Assembly (NCBI GenBank): GCA_023630585.1
Contig: CM042546.1
Location: forward strand, 15,767,310 to 15,831,309
Length of the DNA stretch: 64,000 nucleotides
Source: Cranoglanis bouderius
Taxonomy: Eukaryota; Chordata; Actinopteri; Siluriformes; Cranoglanididae
Reading direction: 5' to 3'
Shown here: positions 23,184-34,640 of the stretch, piece by piece
Position numbering within the stretch: position 1 is the stretch's first letter
Layout: each line of letters starts with the position of its first letter
Notes under the pieces: generated by a model
Database searches by the model: none
The model's input: the letters and a program-made list of their open reading frames with translations, nothing else
Told to the model about the DNA's origin: nothing
Program-made: the position numbers and the translations under genes

Positions 23184-24246
23184 CTCCAGTAATATTGGCA
23201 CCCTATGTAAATATGAGCAAAGAAGGCTGTGAAAAATTGTCTTTATTGTTTAACCTTTTGATCTTTTATTCAAAAGCATACTCAAAATCTTTTGATCATT
23301 TGTTCAAAAAACATACTCTGCTCTCATGGATATCAAACAATTGCAAACACAACACAGGTTTATAAAAAAAAATCTTTGTTAAATATAGCTGTGCAACAAT
23401 TATTGGCACCCCTATGAATTCATATGAGAAAAATATTGTTCCAGTCAACTGGAATGTTATGAATCAACCTGGAATTGGACGTGTGTCTGTATTGTCTCAA
23501 CGCACTGTGAAGAGGATGGTTCTCCAAGGATCACAGCTGGAGAATTGCAGAAGTTAGTTGTGTCTTGGGGTCAGAAAGTCTCCAAAACTACAATCTGAAG
23601 TCACCTACATCACCACAAGTTGTTTGGAAGGGTTTCAAGAAAAAACCCTCTACTCTCATCCACAAATAAACTCAAGCATCTTCAGTTTGCCAGACACTAC
23701 TGAAACTTCAAACGAGATCGGGTTCTATGGTCAGATGAAACCAAAATAGAGCTTTTTGGCAATAAACGTAGCCATATGGAAACGTACCTCATGCCCACGG
23801 TTAAATATGGTGGTGGCTCTTTAATGTTTTGGGGCTGTTTTTCTGCCAGAGGACCTGGACATTTTGTTAGGATACATGGCATCATCAGATATTAAATGAA
23901 CACCTGACTGCCTCTGCCAGAAAGCTTAAAATGGGCCGTGGTTGGATCTTCCAGCAGGACAATGATCCAAAACATACATCAAAATCAACACAAAAATGTT
24001 TTACTGACCACAAAATTAATAATCCTGCCATGGCCATCCCAGTCCCCTGACTTGAAATCCATAGAAAACCTGTGGGGTGAACTGAAGAGGAGAGTCCACC
24101 AGTGTGGACATAGAAATTTGAAGGATCTGGAGAGATTCTGTATGGAGGAATGGTCTCAGATCCCTTGCCATGTATTCTCCAACCTCATCAGGCATTATAG
24201 GAGAAGACTCAGAGCTGTTATCTTGGGAGGTAGCACAAAGTATTGA
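23181..24246 (+). mobile_element. Tc1-like transposon, 3' end and N-terminus lost
   Basis: The 5' end 'gccctccagtaatattggca' is the terminal motif shared with 37590. A plus-strand transposase follows in broken frames: QRTVKRMV near 23500, then a diverged region around the first Asp. FQQDNDPKHTS (second Asp) is near 23955 and SPDLKSIENLWGELK (Glu) is near 24045. The end is GGSTKY and a stop at 24246. A frameshift falls between the second Asp and the Glu. The N-terminal helix-turn-helix is deleted between about 23437 and 23440, and no right inverted repeat follows. Confidence 0.87.
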
Positions 24247-24249
24247 CTA

Positions 24250-24440
24250 AAAAATAATCAACTTTGCTGTGACACCACAACATCTTTGATTAATTTTCTA
24301 TAACAGCACACCACTTTTTTCTTCCTGTCTTTCCTCTCGTCTCCTCTTCATCCCCATTTCTCACTTCTCTCCTCATTTTCTCCTGTCCTGTCCTCTTTTA
24401 TTCTCTTCTTGTCCTATCCTCCCCTCTCGTTCTTATCCTC
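24250..24440. repeat. Pyrimidine-rich tract
   Basis: Irregular TC/CCT-rich DNA ('tcctgtcctgtcctctttta', 'tcctatcctcccctctcg'). Low complexity. Confidence 0.8.
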
Positions 24441-24735
24441 CAGGCCTCTATATCTGTATTCCGTATCTAGCTTGAGCTGCTTTAAGCTCTCCTCAGGGTG
24501 TCGTCTCTGTTGGCCGCTCCTTCTAATTAAGACATATCTGCCTTGCGCTTGAGCTCATCACGGCCCTGCTGCGTCTCAGAGCCCAGCCAAAGCTGCTTTC
24601 TACTCGGGCACCCGCGTGGCCCTAATCGTGCCATCACCAGTCACACTGATGTTGTCAGGGCTACGTCCTGATCCAGGCTACTTCCTCCTCATTAAGCTCG
24701 CCGAAGGGTCCCACTGTAGGGGTTGAACATGATGG
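24440..24735. promoter_or_regulatory. Candidate conserved non-coding element
   Basis: The most GC-rich repeat-free block in this part, with 'ccgctccttctaattaagac', 'cgcttgagctcatcacggcc' and 'cctcctcattaagctcgcc'. No frame looks coding. It resembles ancient vertebrate enhancers by texture only. Confidence 0.33.
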
Positions 24736-25950
24736 CCATTAGTGTACAAGTACAGTCATTGACACTTTGGAAAACAAGTATTGCCAAATAAACATGGAGT
24801 AGTGTTCGCTAACTAGTACTGCACTTGGTTTCTGGGTGAAGAATCTACAATTTGAGCTACAAAATACAACTTTCATGTTCATTTAACGGTATTTTTATTG
24901 AAGCCTTATAACAACAGGGCTTAGATACTACAGCAATTTACTCAAAGTCATCTGTTTTGTTTCATTAACAAGCTCAAAAGTTTCATCCCTGTTGAGCTAG
25001 TTAATTTCTTTGAATGAGCCTCATTAAGGTGTCTAATGACTTAAAGCAGTCAACACATGTTTATTCATATTTGAAGCATGAAAAATTCAAACAGGCTCAA
25101 ACTGTCAAGCGGTTGATGTGATGTGAGCAGCCAAGTTAAAGAGTAAACAGGAATCAGGAAAACAGCTCTCATGGACCTAAACCCGAAAATATTGACCTTT
25201 CATCATGCTGGAGAAAGGAATAAAAAGAAATCAGAGTTTTTAAAGACAACAGAAAAAAAGATATGAACAAAAGGCCAAAAAAAGAAAGAAAGGAACTACA
25301 TTTATCATTGATATTACGTATGTTACATTTAGAAATTGTCATTTTTGCAGAAATGCAGCCATGTTGAATGACTTGAATACCTAACATCTAATTAGTTCAC
25401 TATTCATATTTCCAGTTTTGCTAAATGTATCGTTAATATGATATGATTCCGCTTACAAATTAGCAAAGGTGTCACCCATCATGATTTTTAAATACAAAGT
25501 AAAAACCTAAATAGCCAGATGTCTGGTGTGAAGCTTCCATCAGTTGGTCCTTTCAGTAATGACAGTTCATATAGGCCCTTTGAAAGATTTGTATTTGAGC
25601 ACTTCAATTTGGACAGATCTGTTAATATTCTCCCCTGAACATGCTCCACTTTTTTAGTTTGCACTGCACTATTAGCTCTTTCGCCTTCTCGATGAATTAT
25701 TATGCTTTAATATAGTTCTAGGCACTGCCTAAGCATAAATATGGGAGCTTATGTGATAAGAGACAGCAGAGAAAAGGAGAGCGAGTGAGGAGAAAGAGTA
25801 AAGAGTAGCGGTCCAGCTGACACATGAGGTTAAAAGAAAGGTGTGTTGTGAAAAGCTGCAGAGAAAGTTTCTTTGAAAAATATAATCCCAAATTTTGCTG
25901 ATTTTAGATGAAATAAATAAATTAGCTGGATACACAGACACTGCTGTGGG
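24736..25950. other. No gene recognised
   Basis: AT-rich sequence with no recognised repeat, exon or RNA gene. Confidence 0.5.
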
Positions 25951-25951
25951 T

Positions 25952-26029
<78 letters not shown>

Positions 26030-26034
26030 ACAAA
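25952..26034. repeat. (CT)n(CA)n compound microsatellite
   Basis: About 21 CT units pass directly into about 19 CA units. Confidence 0.98.
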
Positions 26035-26224
26035 CATGCACACAGCTACACCAAACCTTAAACAACCAAACATACATCAGTTGGCTCTGAACTAAATCTG
26101 TCATGTATTTCTATTATCATGGGAGCATTTGGTCCACACAAAAAAAGAAAACAGCTAGCAGTCTAAATAAATAAGTAAACAACTGAATGAATAAACACAC
26201 AAACAAGAAAATTAATGAATAAAT

Positions 26225-26256
26225 TATTATTATTAATGAATGAACTAAATGAATTA

Positions 26257-26326
<70 letters not shown>

Positions 26327-27426
26327 CTGTAACACAACACAAAACACAAAGATGTGAAAAATAAACAACAACAACAACAACAATAATAATAATAATAATA
26401 AGAGGAAGAAGAAGAAGAAGATTGCTAGTGTAATATACACCACAAAAAAATAAACAACAACAACAATAAGAAGAAGAAGAATATTGCTAGTGTAATATAA
26501 AGCACAAACAAACAAACAACAACAACAACAGCAAGAAGAAGAAGAAGAATATTGCTAATGTAATATACACCACAAACAAATAAACAACATACACCACCAC
26601 CACCACCATCAACAACAACAACAAGAATATTGCTAATGTAATATACACTACAAACAAACAAATAACAATAATAATAACAGGTAGAAGTTGAAGAAAAAAA
26701 AAGGAGAAGAATACTGCTAGTGTAATATACAGTACACTACAAACAACAAGAACAACGACAATAATAATAATAATAATAATCATCATCATCATCGTTAGGT
26801 CACACCACAACACTGACTCCAGTTCCCAGAATTCCCAGCGGCCTACAAACATGGCCGCCAAGGACTCCACTTCCCACAACACTCACACACTACCACGTTC
26901 ACGTTCACCTTCATTTTGAGCACACACACCTGTATCCAATCTCACAGCCACAGTATATAAGGACTCTCAGTTCACTCACACACTGTGAAGTATTTGTGCA
27001 GTCACTTAGTTTTCTGTCAGTACCAAGCCTTGATCCTCTGTATTGTCTATTCTGTTTTTTTAATCTTTTGCCTCGTTCACAACCTTGGATATTTGTCTTT
27101 GCCCTTTGGATACTGTTTGTTCATCGCACGACCCCGGACTGTTTATTAATTCTGCCTTTGCCTAACATTTGGATTTTGTATGTTCCAATACTATTGGTGT
27201 TTCTAATAAAGTGACATTTCCCTGCACTTGCATCCCGCTCTGAGTCTGTGTGCTAACAATCATCACCATCATCATCATCATAATAATGGGAATATTGCTA
27301 GTGTAAACTACACTACAAACAAATAAACAAACAATAATAACAACAATAATAACAGGTAGAAGTAGACAAAGAAGAAGAATACTGCTAGTGTAATATACAC
27401 TTCAAACAACAACAACAACAACAACA

Positions 27427-27465
<39 letters not shown>

Positions 27466-27485
27466 GAAGTGTAATCTATACTAAG
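26225..27485. repeat. Compound minisatellite with conserved core and trinucleotide spacers
   Basis: It begins with (ATT)n at 26225-26322. A core close to attgctagtgtaatatacac then recurs near 26421, 26483, 26552, 26628, 26713, 27294 and 27382, with a diverged copy near 27468. Each core is followed by 'cacaaacaaataaac' and by variable (AAC)n, (AAT)n, (AAG)n or (ACC)n runs, giving unit lengths of about 60-90 bp. A solo LTR at 26793-27258 splits the array. Minus-strand frames (for example repeats of YITLAIF) are a by-product of the periodic sequence. Confidence 0.9.
26793..27258 (+). mobile_element. Solo LTR of a retrotransposon
   Basis: It starts cgttaggtcac (expected TGTTAGG; first base changed) and ends gctaaca. 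The 5-bp target duplication atcat stands at 26788-26792 and 27259-27263. The LTR has TATA-box-like tatataa at 26954-26960 and AATAAA at 27205-27210, then the shared 3' motif 'ctgcacttgcatcc'. The related LTR at 49053-49647 has the same start, 'cggcctacaaacatgg' and 3' motifs. Structure fits a Gypsy-type LTR, but no internal region is present. Confidence 0.88.
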
Positions 27486-27579
27486 AACACACACATTTTC
27501 ACACAACTTAAAAGTCTATAAACTTGAACATTAACTAGAAACTTTGATGAAACTACTGAAATGTTGAACTGTAAACTTT

Positions 27580-27925
27580 TTCTGCAGAGTGTTTTCAAAG
27601 TGCTGCGGCCCTGAAACTCGATAATAAGCTCCTCTGTCAGCCTATTTTTAAGCTCTCGGCAGCTAATTTCCCATAAACGCTGCAATTAATGGCTGTTTTG
27701 ATGGCGATGGTGTGAAGAGACACTCGGAAAACGGGATGAAAGCGAGCTAAGGAACATGGCCACGTCTCGGGAGGTTAATATTTCATTTTCAGCCTCATTT
27801 GTGCCTCATCAGAAAAAAGGCGAGCAATTCTCTGAGCTCTGACCGAGCGTTAGTGCACAACTTGTACCGCAACAAAATCACATTTGTTGTCTATTTGTCT
27901 GGAAAATGATGGTAGCCGCCTCAGA
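27580..27925. promoter_or_regulatory. Candidate conserved non-coding element
   Basis: About 340 bp without simple repeats: 'gtgctgcggccctgaaactc', 'cataaacgctgcaattaatg', 'tctcgggaggttaatatttc', 'tgaccgagcgttagtgcac'. Higher GC and CpG than the flanks, with no convincing frame. Texture is enhancer-like; unproven. Confidence 0.35.
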
Positions 27926-27931
27926 CATCAG

Positions 27932-27954
27932 TGTGTGTGTGTGTGTGTGTGTGT
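27932..27954. repeat. (TG)n microsatellite
   Basis: Eleven TG units. Confidence 0.95.
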
Positions 27955-28261
27955 GAATGGATTGGAAAAGCAGTGAAGTGTGAAACTGCATGCTTTGTTG
28001 AGTGCATTTGCCTGATTTAGCTCAGATGAGCAGTCAGATATGTGTGATGCCTTTGTCCGGAGTACTGCCATCATTTGTAACTTGGCTCAGTTGTTAAGTC
28101 TCAATTTGATCCAATCAGAAAGGACTTCTGAGCAGCGCAAACTGTGAGCAGGGGTGCCACCGCCTGAGTGAGTGGAAAAATAGCGCACAAATGTTATATA
28201 GAGACAGCGCTCAAACGAGCACCACATGTAGCTTTGTCATAATTATGCATGATTTCTGTCG

Positions 28262-28440
28262 TATAAACAGCTCCAGGGTGTCTGGTTCAAACTTAAGCTC
28301 GGGTTACTGTCTGTGCTGAGTTTCCTATGTGCACACTGGGTTTCCTCCAGGTTCTCCGGTTTCCTCCGACCTCCCTCAATACATGCCAGTGAGTAGATTG
28401 GCAACTCTAAACTAACCCTGTAAGAGTTAGTGGTCGTATT
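28262..28440 (+). mobile_element. tRNA-derived SINE, 5' part
   Basis: It carries 'agctccagggtgtctggttc', 'aagctcgggttactgtctgt' and 'gttctccggtttcctcc', in the order of the copies at 4222 and 47203. The head is worn and the 3' half is missing. Confidence 0.7.
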
Positions 28441-28472
28441 GTGCTTTTAGTTCATATACTGTATATTTATAT

Positions 28473-28985
28473 GACAGTGCTCTTGAATGCTCAATTTTGA
28501 TTGGTCGTGAGGTGTTGATTAATTTTCTCTAGCAGCAGCTCAGACAGTTGAGACTGCAAGTAATGCACTTGTTGTTATACGTTAGCATTTCTGTAGGAAC
28601 AAGTTACACAGGGTCTTGACCAATAAACGTAAACATAAACTGATTTTAAAAACTTCTTATGCTGTAAGGATACATTTGTTAAGCATTTTGGGAAGGGGTG
28701 TCCAATGGTGAAGCTGTAACTTTAGGTATTCTGACTTTATGGCTTTGTGGTGTAAAGCTTCTCGGACAATTTTGCGGACATTCCACTTTAAACATAACCT
28801 GACATTCTTTAATAAATAAATAAATAATTGTTAGCTGTGGCAAATTGCTGAGGTATAAGAGAAATCAACACTTGGGACGTGGTATTATAAAGAAATCATC
28901 TATTTTCTGGTGGTAACAGTAAATCGACAGCCTCATCAGACCACCCAGCCATTGATTATTTTCCTATAACAGTATGTCCAGCCAT
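28473..28985 (+). repeat. Family A repeat, most complete copy
   Basis: It spans 'cagtgctcttgaatgctcaa' and 'gaggtgttgattaattttct' at the left to 'ccattgattattttcctata' plus acagtatg at the right. The two ends share the motif 'ttgatta..ttt...ta.cag' in direct orientation. It includes (AATA)n at 28810-28828. Parts recur at 245-980 and 34300-34640. No coding capacity. Confidence 0.5.
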
Positions 28986-29025
28986 TTTATTCTCTTTCTT
29001 ACTTATCCCACCTCTAAATTCCTAA

Positions 29026-29330
29026 ATGTCCAAGCAAATTGATTTTAAAGTAATGCTGCTTGTCTATAAATACATCCTGAAATTACTTGACGACTACAAA
29101 CATACCAGGTGTCTCAGTTCACTAGGAACCAGGCAGCTCACAGTGCCTAAAGTTAGGGCCAAGCATGATGAGGCAGCATTCAGCTTTCATGTTTCCTACA
29201 GCTGGAACCGGCTGCTAGAGCTCAGAAATGCCCCAAATCTATTTTATGTCTTTTATTTCATCTTTATTTTTTTATGTCAAACACTTGTGTATGAAGTGTG
29301 CTATATACATTAACTTGCCTTGCCTTGCCT
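29026..29330 (+). pseudogene. LINE ORF2 C-terminal fragment with 3' tail
   Basis: The plus-strand frame holds IDFKVMLLVYK, then LRSS-like CLSSLGTRQL, VPKVRAKHDEAAFSF and YSWNRL. This is the pattern at the end of ORF2 (after the reverse transcriptase) in fish L2/Rex-type LINEs. The frame then fades into 'gtgtgctatatacattaac' followed by a ccttgccttgcctcg tail, the usual 3' end of such elements. The 5' truncation is typical of LINE insertion. The reverse transcriptase domain itself is absent. Confidence 0.7.
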
Positions 29331-29339
29331 CGCCTCTGA

Positions 29340-29625
29340 GCACAAGTTGCAGTTCCCAGTTATCATGTGTATTTGTTTACATTTCTACGTACCTTTGTTT
29401 CCGTTCTAGTTCTCTCCACCCCACCCAGTCATTGGTGTATTACCTGATTGTGTGCACCTGTACCGTGTTAGCTCATTGATTATTTTGTATATTTATACCC
29501 TGCTATTTCTTTGTCTCTTTGCAAACTTTTACCAAAGTATTTATCTATCTCTCTGTTTCTAGTCCATGGTTTTGATTCCTTGTTTAACCCAGTCTGCCTG
29601 CCTATCAGACCTGACATTTCCTATG
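29340..29625 (+). mobile_element. LTR-like fragment
   Basis: It shares 'tttctacgtacctttgtttc', 'tgtattacctgattgtg' and 'gcacctgtacc' with 11940-12330 and with the complement of 50815-50935. It ends near 'cagacctgaca', a plausible LTR terminus. The start is not defined. Confidence 0.45.
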
Positions 29626-29643
29626 TAAGATATCAAACACGGG

Positions 29644-29835
29644 ACAGTGGTAGCTCAGTGGTTAAGCTGTTAGCCTACTGATCGGAAGGTTGTGAGTTCA
29701 AATCCCAGCACCACCAAGCTGCCACCATTGGGTCCTTGAGCAAGGCCCTCAGTTGAAATTCCTTAACCCTCAATTGCTCAGATGTATAAATGTAAGTTGC
29801 TCTGGATAAGGGCATCTGCCAAATGCCGTAAATGG
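29644..29835 (+). mobile_element. tRNA-derived SINE
   Basis: A box 'tggtagctcagtggttaag', B box 'gagttcaaatcccagc', body 'gccaccattgggtccttgag', tail 'taagttgctctggataagg' and 'tgccaaatgccgtaaatg'. Same family as 12381-12573, with a short duplication (ccctcagttgaaattcctta) in the body. Confidence 0.87.
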
Positions 29836-30371
29836 TTCAAAAATGCTATGTGGCCAAAAGTCAGAAACAGCATAATTAGCCCTGATCGTCAGTGAATGAT
29901 GGCATTTCTCTATCTCTTGCTCATTTTGGTTGAAATCATCATTGTAGTCTTCAAATTCATTGAGTATTAAGAATAGCTATGAAGCCAGCACAGTCATTCA
30001 TTCATTCTTCACCAATGCATCAGTGATTGAAAGTCACCTGAAAATGAATCACCTACAAGTGATGACAGCTCCAAAATATGTGAATGTAGCTGAGGCTATG
30101 TTTTGGAAGTGAAATTCTGTGACAGTTGTGGAGGACCACATCACAGCAGGCTCTAACACAATTCATTCGACTCAGGAAAGATTTAGAAATTAGCCGAGGA
30201 GTTGTTTCAGGTGTGTTAATGCGTGGCGAATTCTAAACAAAATGTGTCCTACCGTGTTTTGGTGCATTCAACCTACGAGAATGCGCTTTGAGAGTGTGTT
30301 CAGGGCAGCCTGTCTTGACTGCTGAAACAATCACTGACTCCTGGACTAAGAGCACCCCCAAGAGGAGGTTG

Positions 30372-30374
<3 letters not shown>
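29836..30374. other. No gene recognised
   Basis: Ordinary sequence; no repeat family or exon recognised. Confidence 0.5.
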
Positions 30375-30443
<69 letters not shown>

Positions 30444-30450
30444 CGTGTTA
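30375..30450. repeat. (TG)n microsatellite
   Basis: About 35 TG units with one TT interruption and a tgcgtg step. Confidence 0.97.
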
Positions 30451-30559
30451 GTGTGTGCACCATGGAAGCAGATGAAGAGGTTTCAAGCATGGTATCTGGA
30501 TTAAATCAAATAAAAAAATGCTGTGTATATGAGTGATATGAGAAAGAGACAGAGGAATG

Positions 30560-30612
30560 TAGTAGTAGTAGTAGTAGTCATAGTAGTAGTCATAGCAGTG
30601 GTAGTAGTTTTG
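30560..30612. repeat. (AGT)n microsatellite
   Basis: AGT units with CAT interruptions (agtagtcatagtagtag). Confidence 0.9.
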
Positions 30613-30700
30613 CCAGGATTATTCATCCATTCATTCATTTTCCTTCTGTTCTTCCTGATGGAGGTTGCAATGGCAGCAAGCTGAGAAAGTCATCTCAGAT

Positions 30701-31335
30701 TTCTCCATCCTAGGCCACAGATTCCAGCTCCTCCAGTGGGGAAAACCCAGACCTTCCCAAGTCAACTGTGAGATGGTAGTGCAGTGGAAACAGTGGACTA
30801 CTGATTGGAGTCCCAGCATTGCCAATCTGCCACTGCTGGGCGCTTGAGCATGCAACCTCAGCTGCTCAGCTGTATACATGACATAAATGTAAGTCGATCT
30901 GGATAAGAGGGTCTACCAAATGCCGTAAATGTGAGATACTGTATAATCTCTACATTATATGGGGGTCCTGGGTCTCTGTCCAGTCTCTACCATCAACTGG
31001 TTCATCCCAATTCAGTGAAGCTCCACTCCTGGATTACCCTTGAGCATGTAACCTCAACTGCTCAGCTGTATACATGAGATAAAAATCTAAGTCTCTCTGG
31101 ATAAGAGCGTCTGCCAAGTGCCATAAATGTTAATGTGAGATACTGTATAATCTCTACATTATATGGGGTTCCTGGGTCTCCATCCAGTCTCTTCATCCCA
31201 ATTCATCCCAATGAAGCTCCACTCCTGGATTACTGAACTCCTGAGCTACCACTACCCTACCATCTCACAGTTGACTTGGGAAAGTCTGGGGTTTCCCCAC
31301 TGGAGGAGCTGGAATCTGTGGCCTTGGATGGAGAA
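30701..31335. repeat. 79-bp inverted repeat enclosing a SINE-derived tandem duplication
   Basis: The arms 30701-30779 and 31257-31335 are near-perfect reverse complements (for example ccagctcctccagtgggg against ccccactggaggagctgg). Between them, two head-to-tail copies of a 196-bp unit lie at 30843-31038 and 31039-31234. Each unit starts 'cttgagcatg', carries the SINE tail ('ggataagagggtctaccaa', 'gccgtaaatg') and continues with 'gtgagatactgtataatctc' and 'ctccactcctggatta'. A worn SINE head lies at 30770-30842. Frames across it are accidental. Confidence 0.85.
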
Positions 31336-31339
31336 AACT

Positions 31340-34299
31340 CCTCCATCCAACAGTGTAGTGGGTATAGTGGGCATAGCATGCACATGGGGACATAAATTCT
31401 ACAGTAAACTCCACCACCACAGAGCAGGACAATGAATCTAACACTTTGCTGCTGACCCAACCCGTCACTCGAGAATCAAATTCCAAGATGATTGGATTGT
31501 TGCTCAGGATTTGTGTTTGTAAAATGATGTTACCAATACAAACCTGTTCTCTGGAAAGCAGAAAGAGAGCTTTTTATGACCCCGCTGTTTTGTTCTCCTA
31601 TTTTATTTCTCCAGTAGAAAGCCTGACTGTTTTGTTTAATCACTGTGTCATTCAGCAATGGAAATTACAGTCAGCCTTTATCCAGCTTCAGCTTAAACAG
31701 TCCTTTCAAAATGCTGTTTTGACAGTGTTTGTGCATGTTTATGTGGGAGTGGAAGTAAATTTCTAGGATGTGTGTTTCTTTAGTTATGCTTTAGCTCATC
31801 AATGAGCCCTTTTCACAAACACTGCAAGTAAAATCAGTTCCTGTTAGCCTTACAGCTGATTGTTTACCACAGAAACACCAGCATTATTATTACTTTCTCT
31901 CACAGTGGAAAGATTTTTCACCTCATCTTTGTCAACACTGCTTAAGACTTAAACCTGTGTCCAGAATTGTTAAACACCCAGCAAAGAAGGATTCCAAGCT
32001 GAATAAAGGGTATAAATTGAAAAAAGTGGAAGAAGTCATTCATAAATATCGTGGTATGGTAGCGCTAACTAATGTTAGCATTAATAATAAGTATAGCTAG
32101 ATACCTATTTAATTTGTGTAGTAGTAATGCTGTGTATTTCCATGGATCAATCATAAAATTATTATGCATTGAGAGCTTAGTTAACAGTTGTAATGCCAAT
32201 GATGTTTTGCGTTAAATATAGTCTGCAGTGGCATTGAGGTAGTCAGAGCTAGATGCTACTGGTCAAAGATGAGGAATGAAGAGCCACACAAACATGAGGT
32301 TAAACTCTTCCAGTTGGCTTGAGAGTCTGTCAGATTAGCTTTGTTTAGATAGTGATCCATTGCTACTCACTGTGGTTGCAGTTTATTTTCCCCCGAAATT
32401 CTACAGTACATGCAATGGTTTCTTTGATTCCTCTACAGTTGTAGTTTGTTTGTAATATGTCTCATGGAGGGTGTTTGATTCCCTTTGACTTTCTTCAGTT
32501 GGGTTCTTGTTGTAGTGGAAGTAAAGTTACCATGAGAAGACTAGCTCTGACAGCAAAAACATGGAAATGTGAAAAGAACCCATTGCAGTTCTGGAGCACA
32601 GTACTGTTGGATTATTTTCCTGCTTATAGACACCTGATTCAACTCAATAGTTCAGTACAAGGCTTGTTTGCTCCACCCTAATGGTGCAATAGCATAATAA
32701 GTGGTGTGTGTGTGTGTGTGTGTATGTGTGTGTGTGTGTACAACATTTGTAATGTAATAATGTCTGATCTAACCAGCATAATCATAGATTTTCGATTGGC
32801 AGAATGATATTAAGAATGACATAACTTCACCAGTGTGCAAGAAGAGGTAATATCATTAAACAGGGTTGCCAGGTTGCAGTAAAATTTCCAGTCCAACTAC
32901 ATATCAAATGCCACACAAAAGACCTGAAACTAGTCCAAAAATCCAGGGATTGGAAAAAGGAGATGCAGTTGTTCTTCTTTTTCTCAGCCTTTGCATGGGA
33001 AACAAGGACACCATGGTGCACACGCATTTCTGGTGTACGGACATTATCCACTCAAGAATCCCTTTTTTCTTCTTCCAATCTTTGCAATATATCCTACAAT
33101 AGAAATGGTTCTGTACATCATAGACACTGTCTATACTTACACAAATTTATTTGATTTCATTCTTATTATTTGCTGTAAAACAAGATCTTGGTATCCATGG
33201 AATATTTTTAAATATTTAAAAACTATGACAAACTGGCAACCCTGTACTTAACTGTCCCATCTGTTGCTCCTTGTCAACTGAAAATGTTCATAGAGTGCAC
33301 ATGGGGCAGCATGATTCCCGTCCCAAGGGGCCTCTATTAGCACTTGTTGCAGTTCCCATTTTTGACCACTAGGTGCAATAATAATGATTACTCTAAATGG
33401 GACAGTGAGCACAATGGAATATTACCTTATATCTGCAAAATAACATTTTTAAAGGTCTGTCACTCAAAAGAGGTTATTAGTATTTCAAAGGACTTTAAAA
33501 TGTATAAAGATGTTAATAAGGAATTGAGAAATGAAGATTAACATTGGACATTTTATCAGGTAAATCTACCATATTGCCCATATTAACCCTGTCCATCAAT
33601 GGAAAAGGACCATTATACTATATATCACCAACCAGCAGATATTATTTGGGCTGACAAACCTATTTTCCTAGAGTTGGCAGTGGAACAACAGCTTCCAGTT
33701 ATAGAAAGTGTTGTGTATGTACAGTATATCACAAGATTCCTGTAGGCAGAAAACCACAGGTAGTCCACCCTCCTCATCTAAGAGCTAATTAGCAGTAATA
33801 GTGTTACTCATTTAAAAAAGGTATCACACAGATAAGGACAGATGTGGTGCAAAATGGAGGATCTTTTCTAAACAGATTCGAGCCACATTCCGATATGGTC
33901 TGAGATCAGACACGTATTTGATATGTGTGGCTGTGATATGCGTCAGATTCATGGTTATTTTTTCACACTACACATATCAGTGTGTCATCATCATCCTGTG
34001 GCAGCATGTCAGCAGTGGCTAATATGAAAATAAAAATCGAAAACTGGCAGCAATTCTGTAAAAGCACTTCTCGCTCTAATCATGAACGGACACGCTGTCA
34101 GACAACCTCCAAAGCAAAGAAGGCTTGCACTGCTATTTTGTCCATTTCACTACTTCAATAATCGATGATCTTGGGAAAAAAATTATCTGGCACTAACACT
34201 CCCACACATCTCTGCACGAGGATGCACGGATATACATGCTTTAACATAAACTCAAAATACATTTCAGAACAGAAGAAGCTTTCCGGTTTCTCGGTAACA
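31340..34299. other. No gene recognised; one TG microsatellite
   Basis: A (TG)n tract lies at 32702-32740. The rest is AT-rich unique-looking sequence. The open frames at 32457-32681 and 32866-33251 show no domain or codon pattern that persuades me. Confidence 0.5.
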
Positions 34300-34640
34300 T
34301 GACAAGTAGTGTTTTTATTTTTTATTTTTTTGTCTTATTAACAGAGAGAGAAAACAGAGAGAGAAAACAGAGAGGCTGGTGAGGGAACAACTGTTAATAG
34401 CTGTTAGGACATTAAATGTAACCATAAGCAGATAAAAAGCGTCATGTGTCACTCATTAATAAATAAAAAAATGTAATCTTTTTTATTTCAAGTGCAAATT
34501 TCTGGGGTATAAGAAGAATAAAACACTTCAGGACACGATGTCGAAGGAACATAATCAACTTCGGAGTGGTAATGGTGACTCCGCTTTCCATTGGGCTGCA
34601 TCACACCACTCCATCATTGAATATTTTATATAAGTTACTA
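34300..34640 (+). repeat. Family A repeat, right half
   Basis: It shares 'cattaataaataaa', 'ggggtataagaagaataaa', 'gagtggtaatggtgactccg' and 'gcatcacaccactccatc' with the right sides at 833-980 and 28800-28985. The left side is not recognisable. Confidence 0.45.

Noticed and set aside
26117..26882. Overlapping minus-strand frames rich in Leu, Val and Ile with repeated YITLAIF
   Set aside because: They follow the minisatellite core and trinucleotide spacers and lack a start context or domain.
30843..31234. CRISPR-like repeats
   Set aside because: Two long tandem units with no short repeat-spacer pattern, in a vertebrate genome.
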